Notes: generated by a model not told the origin, from the sequence alone. DNA of 64,000 nucleotides from Streptomyces sp. NBC_01465 (GCF_036227325.1 NZ_CP109467.1:186001-250000); one strand, 5' to 3'; numbered from the stretch's first letter, positions 36,372 to 45,133 are shown. Made by a program: numbers and translations.

Positions 36372-37786
36372 GTGGGACGTATCTGGGGATGCCGTCGTTT
36401 CCGGTGGCGGCGCGTGAGGCGGTGAACAACCCGACGCTGCGGGCGAATCTGCGCCATGCCACGCACACGATCCGCGCGAAGCGGGCGGTGGCGGTGGCGG
36501 AGCTCGCGGACTGGGCGTTGTTGCGGGAGGCCGGGAAGCAGATCAAGGACCGCACGCTGCGGCATCTGGACACGCTGCTGGTGGAGCTGGAGGAGAAGGT
36601 CACCGCGGCGGGTGGGGTGGTGCACTGGGCGGCGGATGCGGAGGAGGCGAACCGGATCGTCACCGAGCTGGTGGTGGCGACCGGGGAGCGGGAGGTGGTG
36701 AAGGTCAAGTCGATGGCGACCCAGGAGATCGGCCTCAACGAAGCCCTGGAAGCTGCCGGGATCGCCGCCTACGAGACGGATCTGGCGGAGCTGATCGTGC
36801 AACTGGGCCAGGACCGCCCTTCGCACATCCTGGTGCCCGCGATCCACCGCAACCGGGGCGAGATCCGCGACATCTTCGCCACCACGATGGGCGAGTGGGG
36901 GCGCCCGGCCCCCGACGATCTCACCGACAGCCCCGCTGCGTTGGCGGAGGCGGCCCGGTTGCATCTGCGGGAGAAGTTCCTGCGGGCGAAGGTCGGCATC
37001 TCGGGGGCGAACTTCATGGTCGCCGAGACCGGGACGCTGGTGGTCCTGGAATCGGAGGGCAACGGACGCATGTGCCTGACCCTGCCGGAGACCCTGATCT
37101 CGGTGGTGGGGATCGAGAAGGTCATCCCCAGCTGGCGGGATCTGGAGGTGTTCCTGCAGACCCTGCCCCGCTCCTCCACAGCCGAGCGGATGAACCCCTA
37201 CACCAGCACCTGGACCGGCACCACCGACTCCGACGGCCCCAAGGCCTTCCACCTGGTGCTCCTGGACAACGGGCGCACGAATACCCTGGCGGACGAGGTG
37301 GGGCGACAAGCATTGCGGTGCATCCGCTGCTCGGCGTGTCTGAATGTGTGCCCGGTCTACGAGCGGGCCGGCGGTCACGCCTACGGCTCGGTCTATCCGG
37401 GCCCGATCGGTGCGATCCTCTCCCCTCAACTGCGCGGCACCCAGAGCGACATCGATGCCTCTTTGCCGTATGCGTCGTCGTTGTGCGGGGCGTGTTACGA
37501 GGTGTGCCCGGTCGCGATCGACATTCCCGAGGTCCTGGTCCACTTGCGGGAGCAGGTCGCGGAGAAGGGCGGCAAGGGCCACCGCCTGGAGAAGACCGCA
37601 ATGAAAGCAGCTGGGTGGATCCTCAACCACCCCGCCGCGTTGGGGGCAGGTGAGCGCCTGGCGTCCAAGACCCGCAAGCTGCACCCGCACAAGGTGCCGG
37701 GTGCATCGGCGTGGACGGACAGCCGTGACCTGCCCGCCCTGCCCGAGCAACCGTTCCGCGACTGGTGGAAGAAGAACCGCACATGA
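36368..37786 (+). CDS. lutB: L-lactate oxidation complex subunit LutB (4Fe-4S protein)
   Basis: 472 aa. The N-terminal two thirds form the LUD-type domain (KVKSMATQEIGLNEAL, GANFMVAETGTLVVLESEGNG). The C-terminal part has two 4Fe-4S cluster motifs, CIRCSACLNVCPVYERAGG near residue 320 and the incomplete-looking CGACYEVCPVAI near 377, then a basic tail. This is the full LutB length. The start overlaps lutA (ATGA) and the stop overlaps lutC (ATGA), so the three subunits are coupled. Confidence 0.95.
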   Translation: MSGTYLGMPSFPVAAREAVNNPTLRANLRHATHTIRAKRAVAVAELADWALLREAGKQIKDRTLRHLDTLLVELEEKVTAAGGVVHWAADAEEANRIVTELVVATGEREVVKVKSMATQEIGLNEALEAAGIAAYETDLAELIVQLGQDRPSHILVPAIHRNRGEIRDIFATTMGEWGRPAPDDLTDSPAALAEAARLHLREKFLRAKVGISGANFMVAETGTLVVLESEGNGRMCLTLPETLISVVGIEKVIPSWRDLEVFLQTLPRSSTAERMNPYTSTWTGTTDSDGPKAFHLVLLDNGRTNTLADEVGRQALRCIRCSACLNVCPVYERAGGHAYGSVYPGPIGAILSPQLRGTQSDIDASLPYASSLCGACYEVCPVAIDIPEVLVHLREQVAEKGGKGHRLEKTAMKAAGWILNHPAALGAGERLASKTRKLHPHKVPGASAWTDSRDLPALPEQPFRDWWKKNRT

Positions 37787-38436
37787 ACACTCGCGAGACC
37801 ATCCTCACCCGCATCCGCACAGCCGTGGCCCAGGCACCGGAGGTGCCCGAACCGGCCCGCGACTACCTGCCCAGCCACACCCCGAACAACCCGCAGATCC
37901 TCCTGGACCTGTTGGCGGAGAACCTCACCGACTACCGGGCCATCGTCCACCACACTCACGAAGACAACCTCCCGGACCTCCTCAACCAACTCCTGTCCGC
38001 CCACGGATCGCAAACCGTCCTCGTCCCGCCCGGCCTGCCGGAGCACTGGCTGCAAGCATCCAACGCCCAACAAATCGAGGACAGTTCAACGCACACCCCC
38101 CACGACCTGGATACGGTCGACAGTGTGGTGACGGGCTGCGCGCTGGCGATCGCCGAGACCGGCACCCTCGTCCTGGACGCAAGCCCCGACCAAGGAAGAC
38201 GCCGCATCACCCTCATCCCCGACCACCACATCTGCATCGTCCGCACCCCCGACCAGATCATCGCCTCCCTCCCCCAGGCCATGCCCCGCCTCGACCCCAC
38301 CCGCCCCCTCACCTGGATCTCAGGACCCTCCGCCACCAGCGACATCGAACTCGACCGCGTCGAAGGCGTCCACGGCCCCCGCACCCTCGAAGTCATCCTC
38401 CTCAGCGCTACGCCTCAGCCAGGTGACCAGCGATAA
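37783..38436 (+). CDS. lutC: L-lactate oxidation complex subunit LutC (LUD domain)
   Basis: 217 aa single LUD domain. Family features are the [18 protein letters not shown] stretch near residue 113, the following [20 protein letters not shown] segment and the [21 protein letters not shown] motif near 180, shared by LutC/YkgG proteins. It lacks Fe-S motifs and completes the LutABC complex. It is the last gene of the plus operon. Its 3' end overlaps the end of the convergent DNA ligase gene by 29 bases, leaving no room for a separate terminator. Confidence 0.94.
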   Translation: MNTRETILTRIRTAVAQAPEVPEPARDYLPSHTPNNPQILLDLLAENLTDYRAIVHHTHEDNLPDLLNQLLSAHGSQTVLVPPGLPEHWLQASNAQQIEDSSTHTPHDLDTVDSVVTGCALAIAETGTLVLDASPDQGRRRITLIPDHHICIVRTPDQIIASLPQAMPRLDPTRPLTWISGPSATSDIELDRVEGVHGPRTLEVILLSATPQPGDQR

Positions 38437-40504
38437 GCTCCGCGAATTCCGCCGGGGTGGCAATGCGAGTGCCGAGCGCTTCGGCCTTGGTCCGCTTGGA
38501 TCCTGCACCGTCGCCCGCCACCAGGAGCGAGGTGCGCTTGGAGACGCTGGACGAGGACTTGCCGCCGGCTCGCTCGATGAGCTCGTTCATCTCATTGCGG
38601 GAGAGCTTCTCCAGCGGTCCGGTCATGGCGCCGGTGACCACCACCGTCATCCCGGCCAAGGGACCCGCGGCCGTCTCCAGCTCCGCCTCCTCCTCGGCGC
38701 CCTCTTCCTGCGGGGCGGGCGGAACGGCACCGGGTTCGACGAGGTTCACGCCCGCCGCCGCGAGTTTGCCGATGAGCGGGGCGAGTTCGGCCAGTTCCGC
38801 CACGATCACGGGGGCCTTCTCCACACCAATGCCTTCGACCTCCTGGATCGCCGCCGCGTCAGCGGCGCACAGGAGGTCCATCGTCGCGAAATGCCTGGCG
38901 ATACGGCGGGACATGGAGCGGCCCGTACCCCGCACACCGAGCGCGGCCAGCACCCGGGCCAGCGGCTGCCCCTTGGCCGATGCGATGGCGGCGAGGAGAT
39001 TGTCCGTGCTGGTCTCCCCCATCCGGTCCAGCGCGAGAAGCTGTTCGCGGGTCAGGGCGAAGAGGTCCGCGAAGTCGCCGACCAGACCGGCGTCGACCAG
39101 TTGGACGACGCGCGTGGTCCCGAGGCCCTCGATGTCGAGCTGATCGCGTCCCACCGCGTACGCGATGGAGGCGACGACCCGGCAGTTGCGGCCCCGGACA
39201 CAGCGCCAGCGCTGCTCACTGGTGTCGATTTCGGAGCCGCACTGCGGGCACAACTCCGGGAAGACGATGGGCTGTTCGTCACCGGCCCGCAACTGCACCA
39301 GCGGCGCTTCGATACGCGGAATGATGTCGCCGGCCTTGTAGACCATCACCTGGTCGCCCAGGCGCAGGTCGCGGCGCGTGATGTCGGCTGGGTTGTGGAG
39401 GGTCGCGTAGGTGACGGTGCTCCCGTCGATCTCGACCGGTTCGAGGACGGCGCGCGGCGCGATGATGCCGGTGCGGCCCACGTTCCACTCCACCTCCAGG
39501 AGCCGGGTGACCTTTTCGACTGCGGGCAGTTTGTACGCGATCGCCCAGTGCGGTGCCCGCGATCCGGATCCGGCGTCCCTCTGGTCGTCGGCGAGGTCGG
39601 CCTTGATGACGATGCCGTCGATCCCGAAGGGCAACTCGGCCCGCGCGGCGGCCACTTCCTCCACCCGCGCCAGTACTTCCTCCACCGTGGACGCGGTGCG
39701 CGGCGCGACCGCGCTGGTGGCTGCCGTGTGGACGCCGAGCCCGGCGGCGAACTCCAGGATCCGGCTGTGCGGCCACTCGCCGAGGGAGTCGGCGGGCTCT
39801 CCGGTGGCGTCCAGCGCGAGAACCCCGTAGCAGAAGAACGTGGTTTCCACGCGGTAGGGACGGTCCTTCGCGCGCAGCGTGCCGGCCGCCCCGTTGCGCG
39901 GGTTGGCGAACGGGGTCCCGCCGTGGGCGGTCCGGACGGTGTTGGCCGCCTCGAACTGGTCGGTGGTCATGAGGACTTCGCCGCGCACCTCGAGGGTGAG
40001 CGGCTCCTTGAGCGCGGCGGGCAGGCCGGTGACCGTGTCGATCGCGTGCGAGACGTCCTCGCCCGCGGTGCCGTCGCCGCGTGTGATCAGCTGAACGAGG
40101 CGCCCGTCGCGGTAGCGGGCGGCGATCGCCAGGCCGTCCAGTTTGGGCTCGACGCTCCACGCCGTGACGGGGCGCCCGATTCTTCGCTCCAACGAAGCGG
40201 TCCAGTCGGTGAAGCCCTCCGCCGAGAACACGTTGTCCAGCGACAGCATGGGCACCGTGTGCGGCACATCGCCGACCGTCGCGCCACCCGCGACCTTCCC
40301 GGTCGGCGAGACCGCCAGGGTGTCCTCGGGGTGCTCGGTCTCGTACGCGGCGATGGCGCGCACCATGCGGTCGTACGCGTCGTCGTCGAGCGGGCTCTCG
40401 CCCGAGGTGTAGTACGCGGCCGCCGCCTGTACGGCGGACTCGACGGCGGCGGCGTAGGCGGCGGCATCGGCAAGACCAGCAGGAGTTGTCGTCATGACCC
40501 TCAT
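38408..40504 (-). CDS. ligA: NAD-dependent DNA ligase
   Basis: 698 aa from ATG 40504, chosen for GGGAGG upstream; ATG 40495 is also possible. Complete LigA order: NAD-binding domain Ia, adenylation domain with the catalytic Lys in [12 protein letters not shown] near residue 119, RNGAAGTLR near 207 and the [11 protein letters not shown] box near 300; OB fold; Zn finger CPQCGS...C...C near 420-445; helix-hairpin-helix repeats; C-terminal BRCT domain about 615-695. It seals nicks in DNA. Streptomyces often carry more than one LigA. The neighbourhood here (lutC, a secreted protein) contains no replication or repair gene, so this could be a secondary copy; that is inference. Confidence 0.95.
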   Translation of the reverse strand: MRVMTTTPAGLADAAAYAAAVESAVQAAAAYYTSGESPLDDDAYDRMVRAIAAYETEHPEDTLAVSPTGKVAGGATVGDVPHTVPMLSLDNVFSAEGFTDWTASLERRIGRPVTAWSVEPKLDGLAIAARYRDGRLVQLITRGDGTAGEDVSHAIDTVTGLPAALKEPLTLEVRGEVLMTTDQFEAANTVRTAHGGTPFANPRNGAAGTLRAKDRPYRVETTFFCYGVLALDATGEPADSLGEWPHSRILEFAAGLGVHTAATSAVAPRTASTVEEVLARVEEVAAARAELPFGIDGIVIKADLADDQRDAGSGSRAPHWAIAYKLPAVEKVTRLLEVEWNVGRTGIIAPRAVLEPVEIDGSTVTYATLHNPADITRRDLRLGDQVMVYKAGDIIPRIEAPLVQLRAGDEQPIVFPELCPQCGSEIDTSEQRWRCVRGRNCRVVASIAYAVGRDQLDIEGLGTTRVVQLVDAGLVGDFADLFALTREQLLALDRMGETSTDNLLAAIASAKGQPLARVLAALGVRGTGRSMSRRIARHFATMDLLCAADAAAIQEVEGIGVEKAPVIVAELAELAPLIGKLAAAGVNLVEPGAVPPAPQEEGAEEEAELETAAGPLAGMTVVVTGAMTGPLEKLSRNEMNELIERAGGKSSSSVSKRTSLLVAGDGAGSKRTKAEALGTRIATPAEFAELIAGHLAEA

Positions 40505-40650
40505 CCTGCCTCCCACCACTGACAATGCCGCTGGGAGCCGTGGTCCGCGAGATCCAACTTCGTTAATCAGTACGCACGTTACTCGCACATCAGTACGATG
40601 AAGCCCGCTCCCCTCGGAGCGCATCCTTGACCCCACACCTCAGGAGTGTC

Positions 40651-41007
40651 ATGCGCAAGCTTGCCCAGATTCTCGCCGTCGCCTCGCTGACCGCCGCCAC
40701 CACCCTGGTCTTCAACGGCACTGCCGAGGCCTCCACCGCCTCGCCCGCGTCGGTGAGCAACAAGTGCACCGAGACCGTCAAGATCCGCGCCTCGGCCAGC
40801 ACTTCGGCCACCATCAAGGGCTACTGCTACACCTACAGCACAGTGACCAGCATCTGTTACAACGTCGGCACCACCGTCTTCGGCAACCCCTATTGGGACA
40901 AGGTGCACGTCGTCACCCCCAAGCAGTGCATGGACTGCACGCCGACGACCACCGACGGATGGATCTCCGAGTACTACCTCTCGAACAAGAACGCCGTTCA
41001 CTGCTGA
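40651..41007 (+). CDS. small secreted protein with SH3-like features
   Basis: 118 aa, ATG with CAGGAG 5 bases upstream. Sec signal MRKLAQILAVASLTAATTLVF ending near AEA. The mature part (about 90 residues) contains VKIRASASTSATIKGYCYTY and ends with DGWISEYYLSNKNAVHC, the pattern of bacterial SH3-type domains (start RAxxSTSATI, end GWISxxYL). Six Cys suggest disulfides. SH3b domains in secreted proteins often contact the cell wall; function here unknown. It is divergent from ligA and ends just before a strong hairpin. Confidence 0.78.
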   Translation: MRKLAQILAVASLTAATTLVFNGTAEASTASPASVSNKCTETVKIRASASTSATIKGYCYTYSTVTSICYNVGTTVFGNPYWDKVHVVTPKQCMDCTPTTTDGWISEYYLSNKNAVHC

Positions 41008-41019
41008 CCTTGCCGACAC

Positions 41020-41065
41020 GGGACGAGCCGCGTGACCACTCCATCGTGGTCACGCGGCTCGTCCC
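41020..41065. terminator. 20-bp perfect bidirectional terminator hairpin
   Basis: Perfect inverted repeat, 41020-41039 with 41046-41065 (arm starting GGGACGAGCCGCGTGACCAC) and a 6-base loop TCCATC, between convergent stops at 41007 and 41076. One of the longest perfect hairpins in the window. Confidence 0.92.
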
Positions 41066-41075
41066 GGCGTGGCGA

Positions 41076-41573
41076 TCAGGCGGTGGGCGTCCCGGCCACC
41101 CGTCGTTCTCCGCCGTTGCGCTGCTGCCAGAGCTTGTAGACCTCGACCGCTTCCTCGCGTGCGTCGTGACGCATCGGCAGGCGCCGCTCCGTCCAGTCCT
41201 TGGCGAACTCGCCGTAAAAGGTGTCGAGTTCGAAGTACTTGCGGTCGTCGACGTAGTGCGGCTCGTACGCGTCGCGCGTGGTGAGGAAGACGACCTCGTC
41301 GGGCGAGCAGTAGTACAGAGAGCCCAGGCACATCGGGCACGGGTGGGCCAGTACGTAGATGGTCGTGCCGGTCAGGTGCTCCGTGCCCAGCTTCACGCAC
41401 GCCTCGCGGATGGCGAGGATCTCGGCGTGGGCCGTGGGGTCATTGGTCTGGGCGACCTTGTTCGCGGACTCGGCGAGAATCTCGCCGTCCTTGACGATCA
41501 CGGTCGCGAACGGGCGTCCCCCCTCCTCGACGTTCCTGCGGGCAAGGTCGACGGTGCGCTGTGCGAAGTCCAT
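41076..41573 (-). CDS. nucleoside/base deaminase (cytidine-deaminase superfamily) in the cyanate operon
   Basis: 165 aa zinc deaminase. Zinc site: HAEILAIREA near residue 49 (His ligand and proton-shuttle Glu) and HPCPMCLGSLYYC near 77 (two Cys ligands). The overall shape, with C-terminal DTFYGEFAKDWTERRLPM, is nearest to bacterial guanine-deaminase-type proteins rather than the tRNA-specific enzyme, but the substrate is not certain. It is the last gene of an operon carbonic anhydrase - cyanase - deaminase, 28 bases after cynS, suggesting its product or by-product relates to cyanate or nitrogen release. Confidence 0.87.
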   Translation of the reverse strand: MDFAQRTVDLARRNVEEGGRPFATVIVKDGEILAESANKVAQTNDPTAHAEILAIREACVKLGTEHLTGTTIYVLAHPCPMCLGSLYYCSPDEVVFLTTRDAYEPHYVDDRKYFELDTFYGEFAKDWTERRLPMRHDAREEAVEVYKLWQQRNGGERRVAGTPTA

Positions 41574-41601
41574 GAAGGTTCCTTACGCGTGGGGGGATGG
41601 G

Positions 41602-42072
41602 TCAGAAGGGCTTGGTCGGCAGGTACTTGCCGTCGAGCGTGATCACAGCACGCTCGCCACCCTCCGGATCGGCGACCTTCCGCACGTCCAGCTTGAAGTT
41701 GATCGCGCTGATGATGCCGTCGCCGAACTGCTCGTGGACCAGGGCCTTGAGCGTGGTGCCGTAGACCTGGAGCATTTCGTAGAAGCGGTAGATCGTCGGG
41801 TCGGTGGGGATGCCGCCGGGGATGGATCCCCGGGAGGGGATGGTCTGCAGCAGCGTCGCGTCGTCCTGGTCCAGGCCCAGGAGTTCGGCGACGGCCCGGG
41901 AGGAGCCCTCGGGCAGCGGGTGCTGGCCGAGTACGGCCGCGGTGACGTAGGCGACGGAGAGGCCCGCCGCATCGGCGATCTGCTGCCAGGTCAGGTCCTT
42001 GCGCACCTTGGCCTCGACGGCCTTGGCGGCCAGGATCTGACGGGCTGCGGGGTCGAACTGGGCGTGCGTCAT
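41602..42072 (-). CDS. cynS: cyanase (cyanate hydratase)
   Basis: 156 aa, the normal length for this decameric enzyme. It converts cyanate plus bicarbonate to ammonia and CO2. The N-terminal helical DNA-binding-like domain ([24 protein letters not shown]) is followed by the conserved catalytic domain. There [20 protein letters not shown] contains the active-site Arg and Glu and [15 protein letters not shown] the active-site Ser. The start is ATG 42072 and the gene sits 27 bases after the carbonic anhydrase stop. Confidence 0.97.
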   Translation of the reverse strand: MTHAQFDPAARQILAAKAVEAKVRKDLTWQQIADAAGLSVAYVTAAVLGQHPLPEGSSRAVAELLGLDQDDATLLQTIPSRGSIPGGIPTDPTIYRFYEMLQVYGTTLKALVHEQFGDGIISAINFKLDVRKVADPEGGERAVITLDGKYLPTKPF

Positions 42073-42099
42073 GAGGGGTGGTTCCTTTGCGTGGGAGGT

Positions 42100-42669
42100 T
42101 CAGACGGAGGTGACGGTGCCGGTGGGGATGTCGTAGACCCAGCCGTGCAGGGTGACCGCGTCCGCGGCCAGGGCGCGGGCCACCGAGGGATGTGTGGCGA
42201 GGTTCGCCAGCTGGGCGCGCACGTTCTCGCGTACGAGCGCGTCCACGTTCTGCGCACCGTCCTCGCCGGCAGTACGGGCCCGGGCGGCATCCGCGTGACG
42301 CAGCCACTCCGCGATCGCCGGTGCGGCGCTCAGGTCGTGGCGCTCGGCGAGGGCGGTCATCGCGCCGCAGGCGGAGTGCCCGCACACGACCACATCGGTC
42401 ACGCCGAGGACGGCCACCGCGTACTCGATGCTCGCGGCCACACCGTCCGCTCCCGGACCGTGGGCGGGGACAAGATTGCCCGCCGTACGGATGACGAACA
42501 GCTCACCCGGTTCGCTCTGCGTGATCAGCTCCGGCACCACGCGGGCGTCGGAGCAGCTGATGAACAGCGTCGTCGGCCTATGGGTCGCCGCCAGGTGTGC
42601 GAAGAGCTCCGCCCGGGCCGGGTAGACGTCCCGCCGGAAACGCGCGACGCCGTCGATGAGGTCCTGCAT
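42100..42669 (-). CDS. cynT: beta-class carbonic anhydrase of the cyanate operon
   Basis: 189 aa beta-carbonic anhydrase, ATG 42669 behind AGGAAG. Zinc ligands are visible: Cys and Asp/Arg dyad in FISCSDARVVP near residue 38, then His and Cys in VVCGHSACGAM near 95. LFVIRTAGNLVP is the conserved following strand. It replenishes bicarbonate, the co-substrate of cyanase, from the CO2 formed, as CynT does in E. coli. First gene of the minus-strand operon, divergent from the LysR regulator. Confidence 0.95.
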   Translation of the reverse strand: MQDLIDGVARFRRDVYPARAELFAHLAATHRPTTLFISCSDARVVPELITQSEPGELFVIRTAGNLVPAHGPGADGVAASIEYAVAVLGVTDVVVCGHSACGAMTALAERHDLSAAPAIAEWLRHADAARARTAGEDGAQNVDALVRENVRAQLANLATHPSVARALAADAVTLHGWVYDIPTGTVTSV

Positions 42670-42731
42670 GGTCACTTCCTTCGGTGGTTGCCGACCCCGT
42701 GGGGTTGACGAGATCCACCCTGCACGACCTG

Positions 42732-42786
42732 CATCTATAGTGTCCAAGACGCAATTTCGATGGCTCCTATCGACCTCATCTATAGT
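42732..42786. promoter_or_regulatory. direct repeat CATCTATAGT in the cynT/cynR intergenic region
   Basis: Identical decamers at 42732-42741 and 42777-42786, 45 bases apart, in the 124-base divergent region. They may be CynR recognition elements. Alternatively each holds a -10-like TATAGT; the second lies 7 bases before the cynR ATG and would give a leaderless transcript. Confidence 0.55.
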
Positions 42787-42793
42787 TGTGCGC

Positions 42794-43699
42794 ATGGCCC
42801 CGGAACTCCGTCATCTGCGCTATCTGCTCGCAGTCGCCGAGCACGCCAATTTCACCCGTGCCGCCGAGGACCTGCGCATCTCGCAACCCACGCTCTCGCA
42901 GCAGATCAAGCAGCTGGAGCGGACCGTCGGCGCCCAGCTGCTCGACCGCACGGGGCGCACGGTGCGCCTCACCGACGCGGGTGAGGTGTACGTCCACTAC
43001 GCCCGCCGCGCCCTGCACGACCTGGCAGCGGCCGAACGTGCCGTCCTGGACGTCGCAGACCTCGGCCGCGGCCATCTCCGCCTGGCCCTCACCCCCACGT
43101 TCACCGCCTACCTCGTCGGCCCGCTCACCGCCGAGCTGCACACCCGCCACCCCGGCATCAGCCTGGACGTCAAGGAGATGCCCCAGGACCGCATCGAGGC
43201 CGGCCTGCTGTCCGACGACATCGACCTCGGGATCGCCTTCCACGGCCCCCACCTGCCGGGCATCGCCGCAACCCCCTTGTTCACCGAAGTCCTCGGGCTG
43301 GTGCGCGGCCCGGGCCGGTCCCGGGCGCACGGATCAGGACCGCTCTCCGTACGCGATCTGGCCGACCACCAACTCGCCCTGCTCAGCGGGGATTTCGCCA
43401 CCCGCGGCCATATCGACGCCTACTTCGCCGCCCACCAGGTGCAGCCGCACATCGCCGTGGAGGCCAACTCCATCCAGGCCCTCACCGAGATCGTCCAGCG
43501 CACCACACTCTCCACCGTCCTGCCCGACGCCATCACCCACGACCACCCCCGCCTCGAGCCCGTCCCGCTCGATCCGCCCCTGCCGACGCGCACCGTCGCC
43601 CTCCTCCACCGCGAGAACGCCTACCGGAGCGCGGCCGCCCTCGCCTTCACCCGCCTCACGCAGGACGTCGTCCGCACCCGCGGATACGCGCCCGCCTGA
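42794..43699 (+). CDS. cynR: LysR-family regulator of the cyanate operon
   Basis: 301 aa. The N-terminal LysR helix-turn-helix is intact: LRHLRYLLAVAEHANFTRAAEDLRIS, then QPTLSQQIKQLERTVGAQLLDRT at about residues 5-55. The effector domain follows from about 90 (RLALTPTFTAYLVGPL). Divergent orientation to cynT-cynS-deaminase is the classic arrangement of CynR, which activates the operon with cyanate. A TATAGT box 7 bases before ATG 42794 and no ribosome-binding site suggest a leaderless mRNA. Confidence 0.9.
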   Translation: MAPELRHLRYLLAVAEHANFTRAAEDLRISQPTLSQQIKQLERTVGAQLLDRTGRTVRLTDAGEVYVHYARRALHDLAAAERAVLDVADLGRGHLRLALTPTFTAYLVGPLTAELHTRHPGISLDVKEMPQDRIEAGLLSDDIDLGIAFHGPHLPGIAATPLFTEVLGLVRGPGRSRAHGSGPLSVRDLADHQLALLSGDFATRGHIDAYFAAHQVQPHIAVEANSIQALTEIVQRTTLSTVLPDAITHDHPRLEPVPLDPPLPTRTVALLHRENAYRSAAALAFTRLTQDVVRTRGYAPA

Positions 43700-43751
43700 G
43701 GCCCGCGCACGCCGTACGGAAAATTGCGTGCACGACCCCCGCACCATCACT

Positions 43752-43757
43752 TACCGT
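43752..43757 (+). promoter_or_regulatory. possible -10 box for a leaderless leader-peptide transcript
   Basis: TACCGT lies exactly 7 bases before the ATG at 43765, with a weak TGCACG 17 bases upstream. There is no ribosome-binding site for that ATG, which favours a transcript starting at the A of ATG. Confidence 0.4.
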
Positions 43758-43764
43758 TGATCCC

Positions 43765-43839
43765 ATGAAGGTCAACGTCCACACCACCGGCACCACCGCG
43801 ACCGCGCGAGCGACCAGCTCCCCGGTTGCCGCCGACTGA
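43765..43839 (+). CDS. 24-residue Thr/Ala-rich leader peptide (putative)
   Basis: Short ORF from ATG 43765 to TGA 43837-43839. Six of 24 residues are Thr (paired at 7-8 and 10-11) and five are Ala; the middle reads TTGTTATARATSS. It lies 124 bases upstream of a gene for an alanyl-tRNA-synthetase-like protein. A short ORF rich in particular codons before a tRNA-related gene is the classical layout of a translational attenuator, and leaderless leader peptides are common in Actinobacteria. Nothing shows directly that it is translated. Confidence 0.5.
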   Translation: MKVNVHTTGTTATARATSSPVAAD

Positions 43840-43938
43840 CCTCAGTCACCCCCTCTTTCCACCGGCGACCGGAAACGGCCCGCCGGTGCTCTGACGGACT
43901 CCTGTCCCGCCTTCCTGTGCCGCGGCCTTTCCGGGCAC
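43834..43938 (+). promoter_or_regulatory. hairpin array between leader ORF and AlaRS-like gene (candidate attenuator)
   Basis: Three possible stems: GACTG/CAGTC spanning the leader stop codon (43834-43847); CACCGGCG/CGCCGGTG (43860-43888, 8 bp); and a G+C stem with one bulge, GTGCCgCGG/CCGGGCAC (43917-43938, loop CCTTT), ending 25 bases before the next ATG. The last could be a terminator. Mutual exclusivity of the stems was not computed. Confidence 0.4.
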
Positions 43939-43963
43939 GCCCCAAGGCGAAGGATCCGCCACC

Positions 43964-45133
43964 ATGAACACCGACCTTGTCGTCCGAACCTTCATCGAGT
44001 ACTTCGAGGAGCGCGGGCACCGACGCATCACGGGCTCGTCACTCCTCCCACCGACCGGCGACCCGGTTCTCTACACGACGTCCGGCATGCACCCCCTCAC
44101 CCCGTACCTCGAGGGCAGACCGCACCCCCTCGGCAGCCGCCTGGTGAACGTGCAGCGCTGTCTGCGCACCACCGACCTGGACGAGGTGGGCGACGACACG
44201 CATCTCACCGTCTTCGAAATGCTCGGCACGTGGTCGCTCGGCGACTACGAGGGCTCGCTCAGCCTGGAGTGGGGCCACGACCTGCTGGTGAACGGCTTCG
44301 GGATCGACCCGGGCCGACTGCATGCCACTGTCTTCGGCGGCGACGACCAGGTGGGCCCCGACACCGAGTCCCTGCGGATCTGGCAGGAACGCGGAGTCCC
44401 CGTGGAACTCACCCGCGACGAGAACTGGTGGTCCAACGGCCCCACCGGGCCCTGCGGTCCCGACTCGGAGATCTTTCTCTGGACCGGCGACACACCACCG
44501 CACTCCACACCGACGCAGGACGACCGGTGGGTGGAGGTCTGGAACCACGTCATGATGCGCCACCGCCGCCACGAGGACGGCAGCCTGCACCCGCTCCCGC
44601 GCGCCAATGTCGACACCGGGCTGGGTCTTGAGCGCCTCACCACACTGCTGCAGGGCAAGAAGTCGGTCTACGACTGCGATCTGTTCGAACCGTGGATGCG
44701 GCTCGTGCCACCGCTGTGGCACCTGGACGAGCTGTCCCTGCGCATCGTCTGCGACCATCTGCGCTCGTCGGTCGTCGTCATCGGCGACGGCGTCCTGCCC
44801 TCCAACACCGGTCGCGGATACGTACTTCGCAGGCTCGTCCGCCGCGTACTCACCACACTGTGGCGGGAGGACCCGTCACGCTCGCTCCAGGACGTGCCTC
44901 TCGAACTGCTGGAGCACACCCTGGACCACTTCCAGCAGGTGACGGACGTACGAACGGTGCACGAGGTCCTCCTCGACGAGGAGCGCCGCTTCACCGGCCT
45001 GCTCGAACGGGGTCGACGGGTCCTGTCCAAGCCGCGCTTCACCAGCACGCTCACGGACACCGACTACAGCTATCTGCACGACACCCACGGTCTGCCGCGC
45101 GACCTCGTCGTGCTCCTCAGGACCGACCTCTAG
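43964..45133 (+). CDS. stand-alone alanyl-tRNA synthetase catalytic-domain protein
   Basis: 389 aa, less than half of a normal AlaRS (about 880 aa). Class II motifs of AlaRS are kept: LYTTSGMHPL near residue 36, VQRCLRTTDLDEVGDDTHLTVFEMLGTWSLGDY near 63-96 written here only by its ends (VQRCLR...SLGDY), TGPCGPDSEIF near 161, and DGVLPSNTGRGYVLRRLVRR near 276. It then stops after a helical region. The editing domain (with its zinc-binding His/Cys), and the C-Ala domain are absent. It may charge tRNA-Ala or an alanyl carrier without proofreading, amide-link alanine to something else, or act as a sensor. A Thr/Ala-rich leader ORF precedes it. Function open. Confidence 0.85.
   Translation: MNTDLVVRTFIEYFEERGHRRITGSSLLPPTGDPVLYTTSGMHPLTPYLEGRPHPLGSRLVNVQRCLRTTDLDEVGDDTHLTVFEMLGTWSLGDYEGSLSLEWGHDLLVNGFGIDPGRLHATVFGGDDQVGPDTESLRIWQERGVPVELTRDENWWSNGPTGPCGPDSEIFLWTGDTPPHSTPTQDDRWVEVWNHVMMRHRRHEDGSLHPLPRANVDTGLGLERLTTLLQGKKSVYDCDLFEPWMRLVPPLWHLDELSLRIVCDHLRSSVVVIGDGVLPSNTGRGYVLRRLVRRVLTTLWREDPSRSLQDVPLELLEHTLDHFQQVTDVRTVHEVLLDEERRFTGLLERGRRVLSKPRFTSTLTDTDYSYLHDTHGLPRDLVVLLRTDL

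Noticed and set aside
41020..41065. Long perfect inverted repeat considered as an insertion-element end or attachment site
   Set aside because: It lies between convergent stops with a 6-base loop and no transposase or duplicated target; a terminator explains it.
43840..43963. T-box riboswitch in front of the AlaRS-like gene
   Set aside because: I could not find the T-box bulge consensus or a specifier stem; the short leader ORF is a better fit to the visible features.
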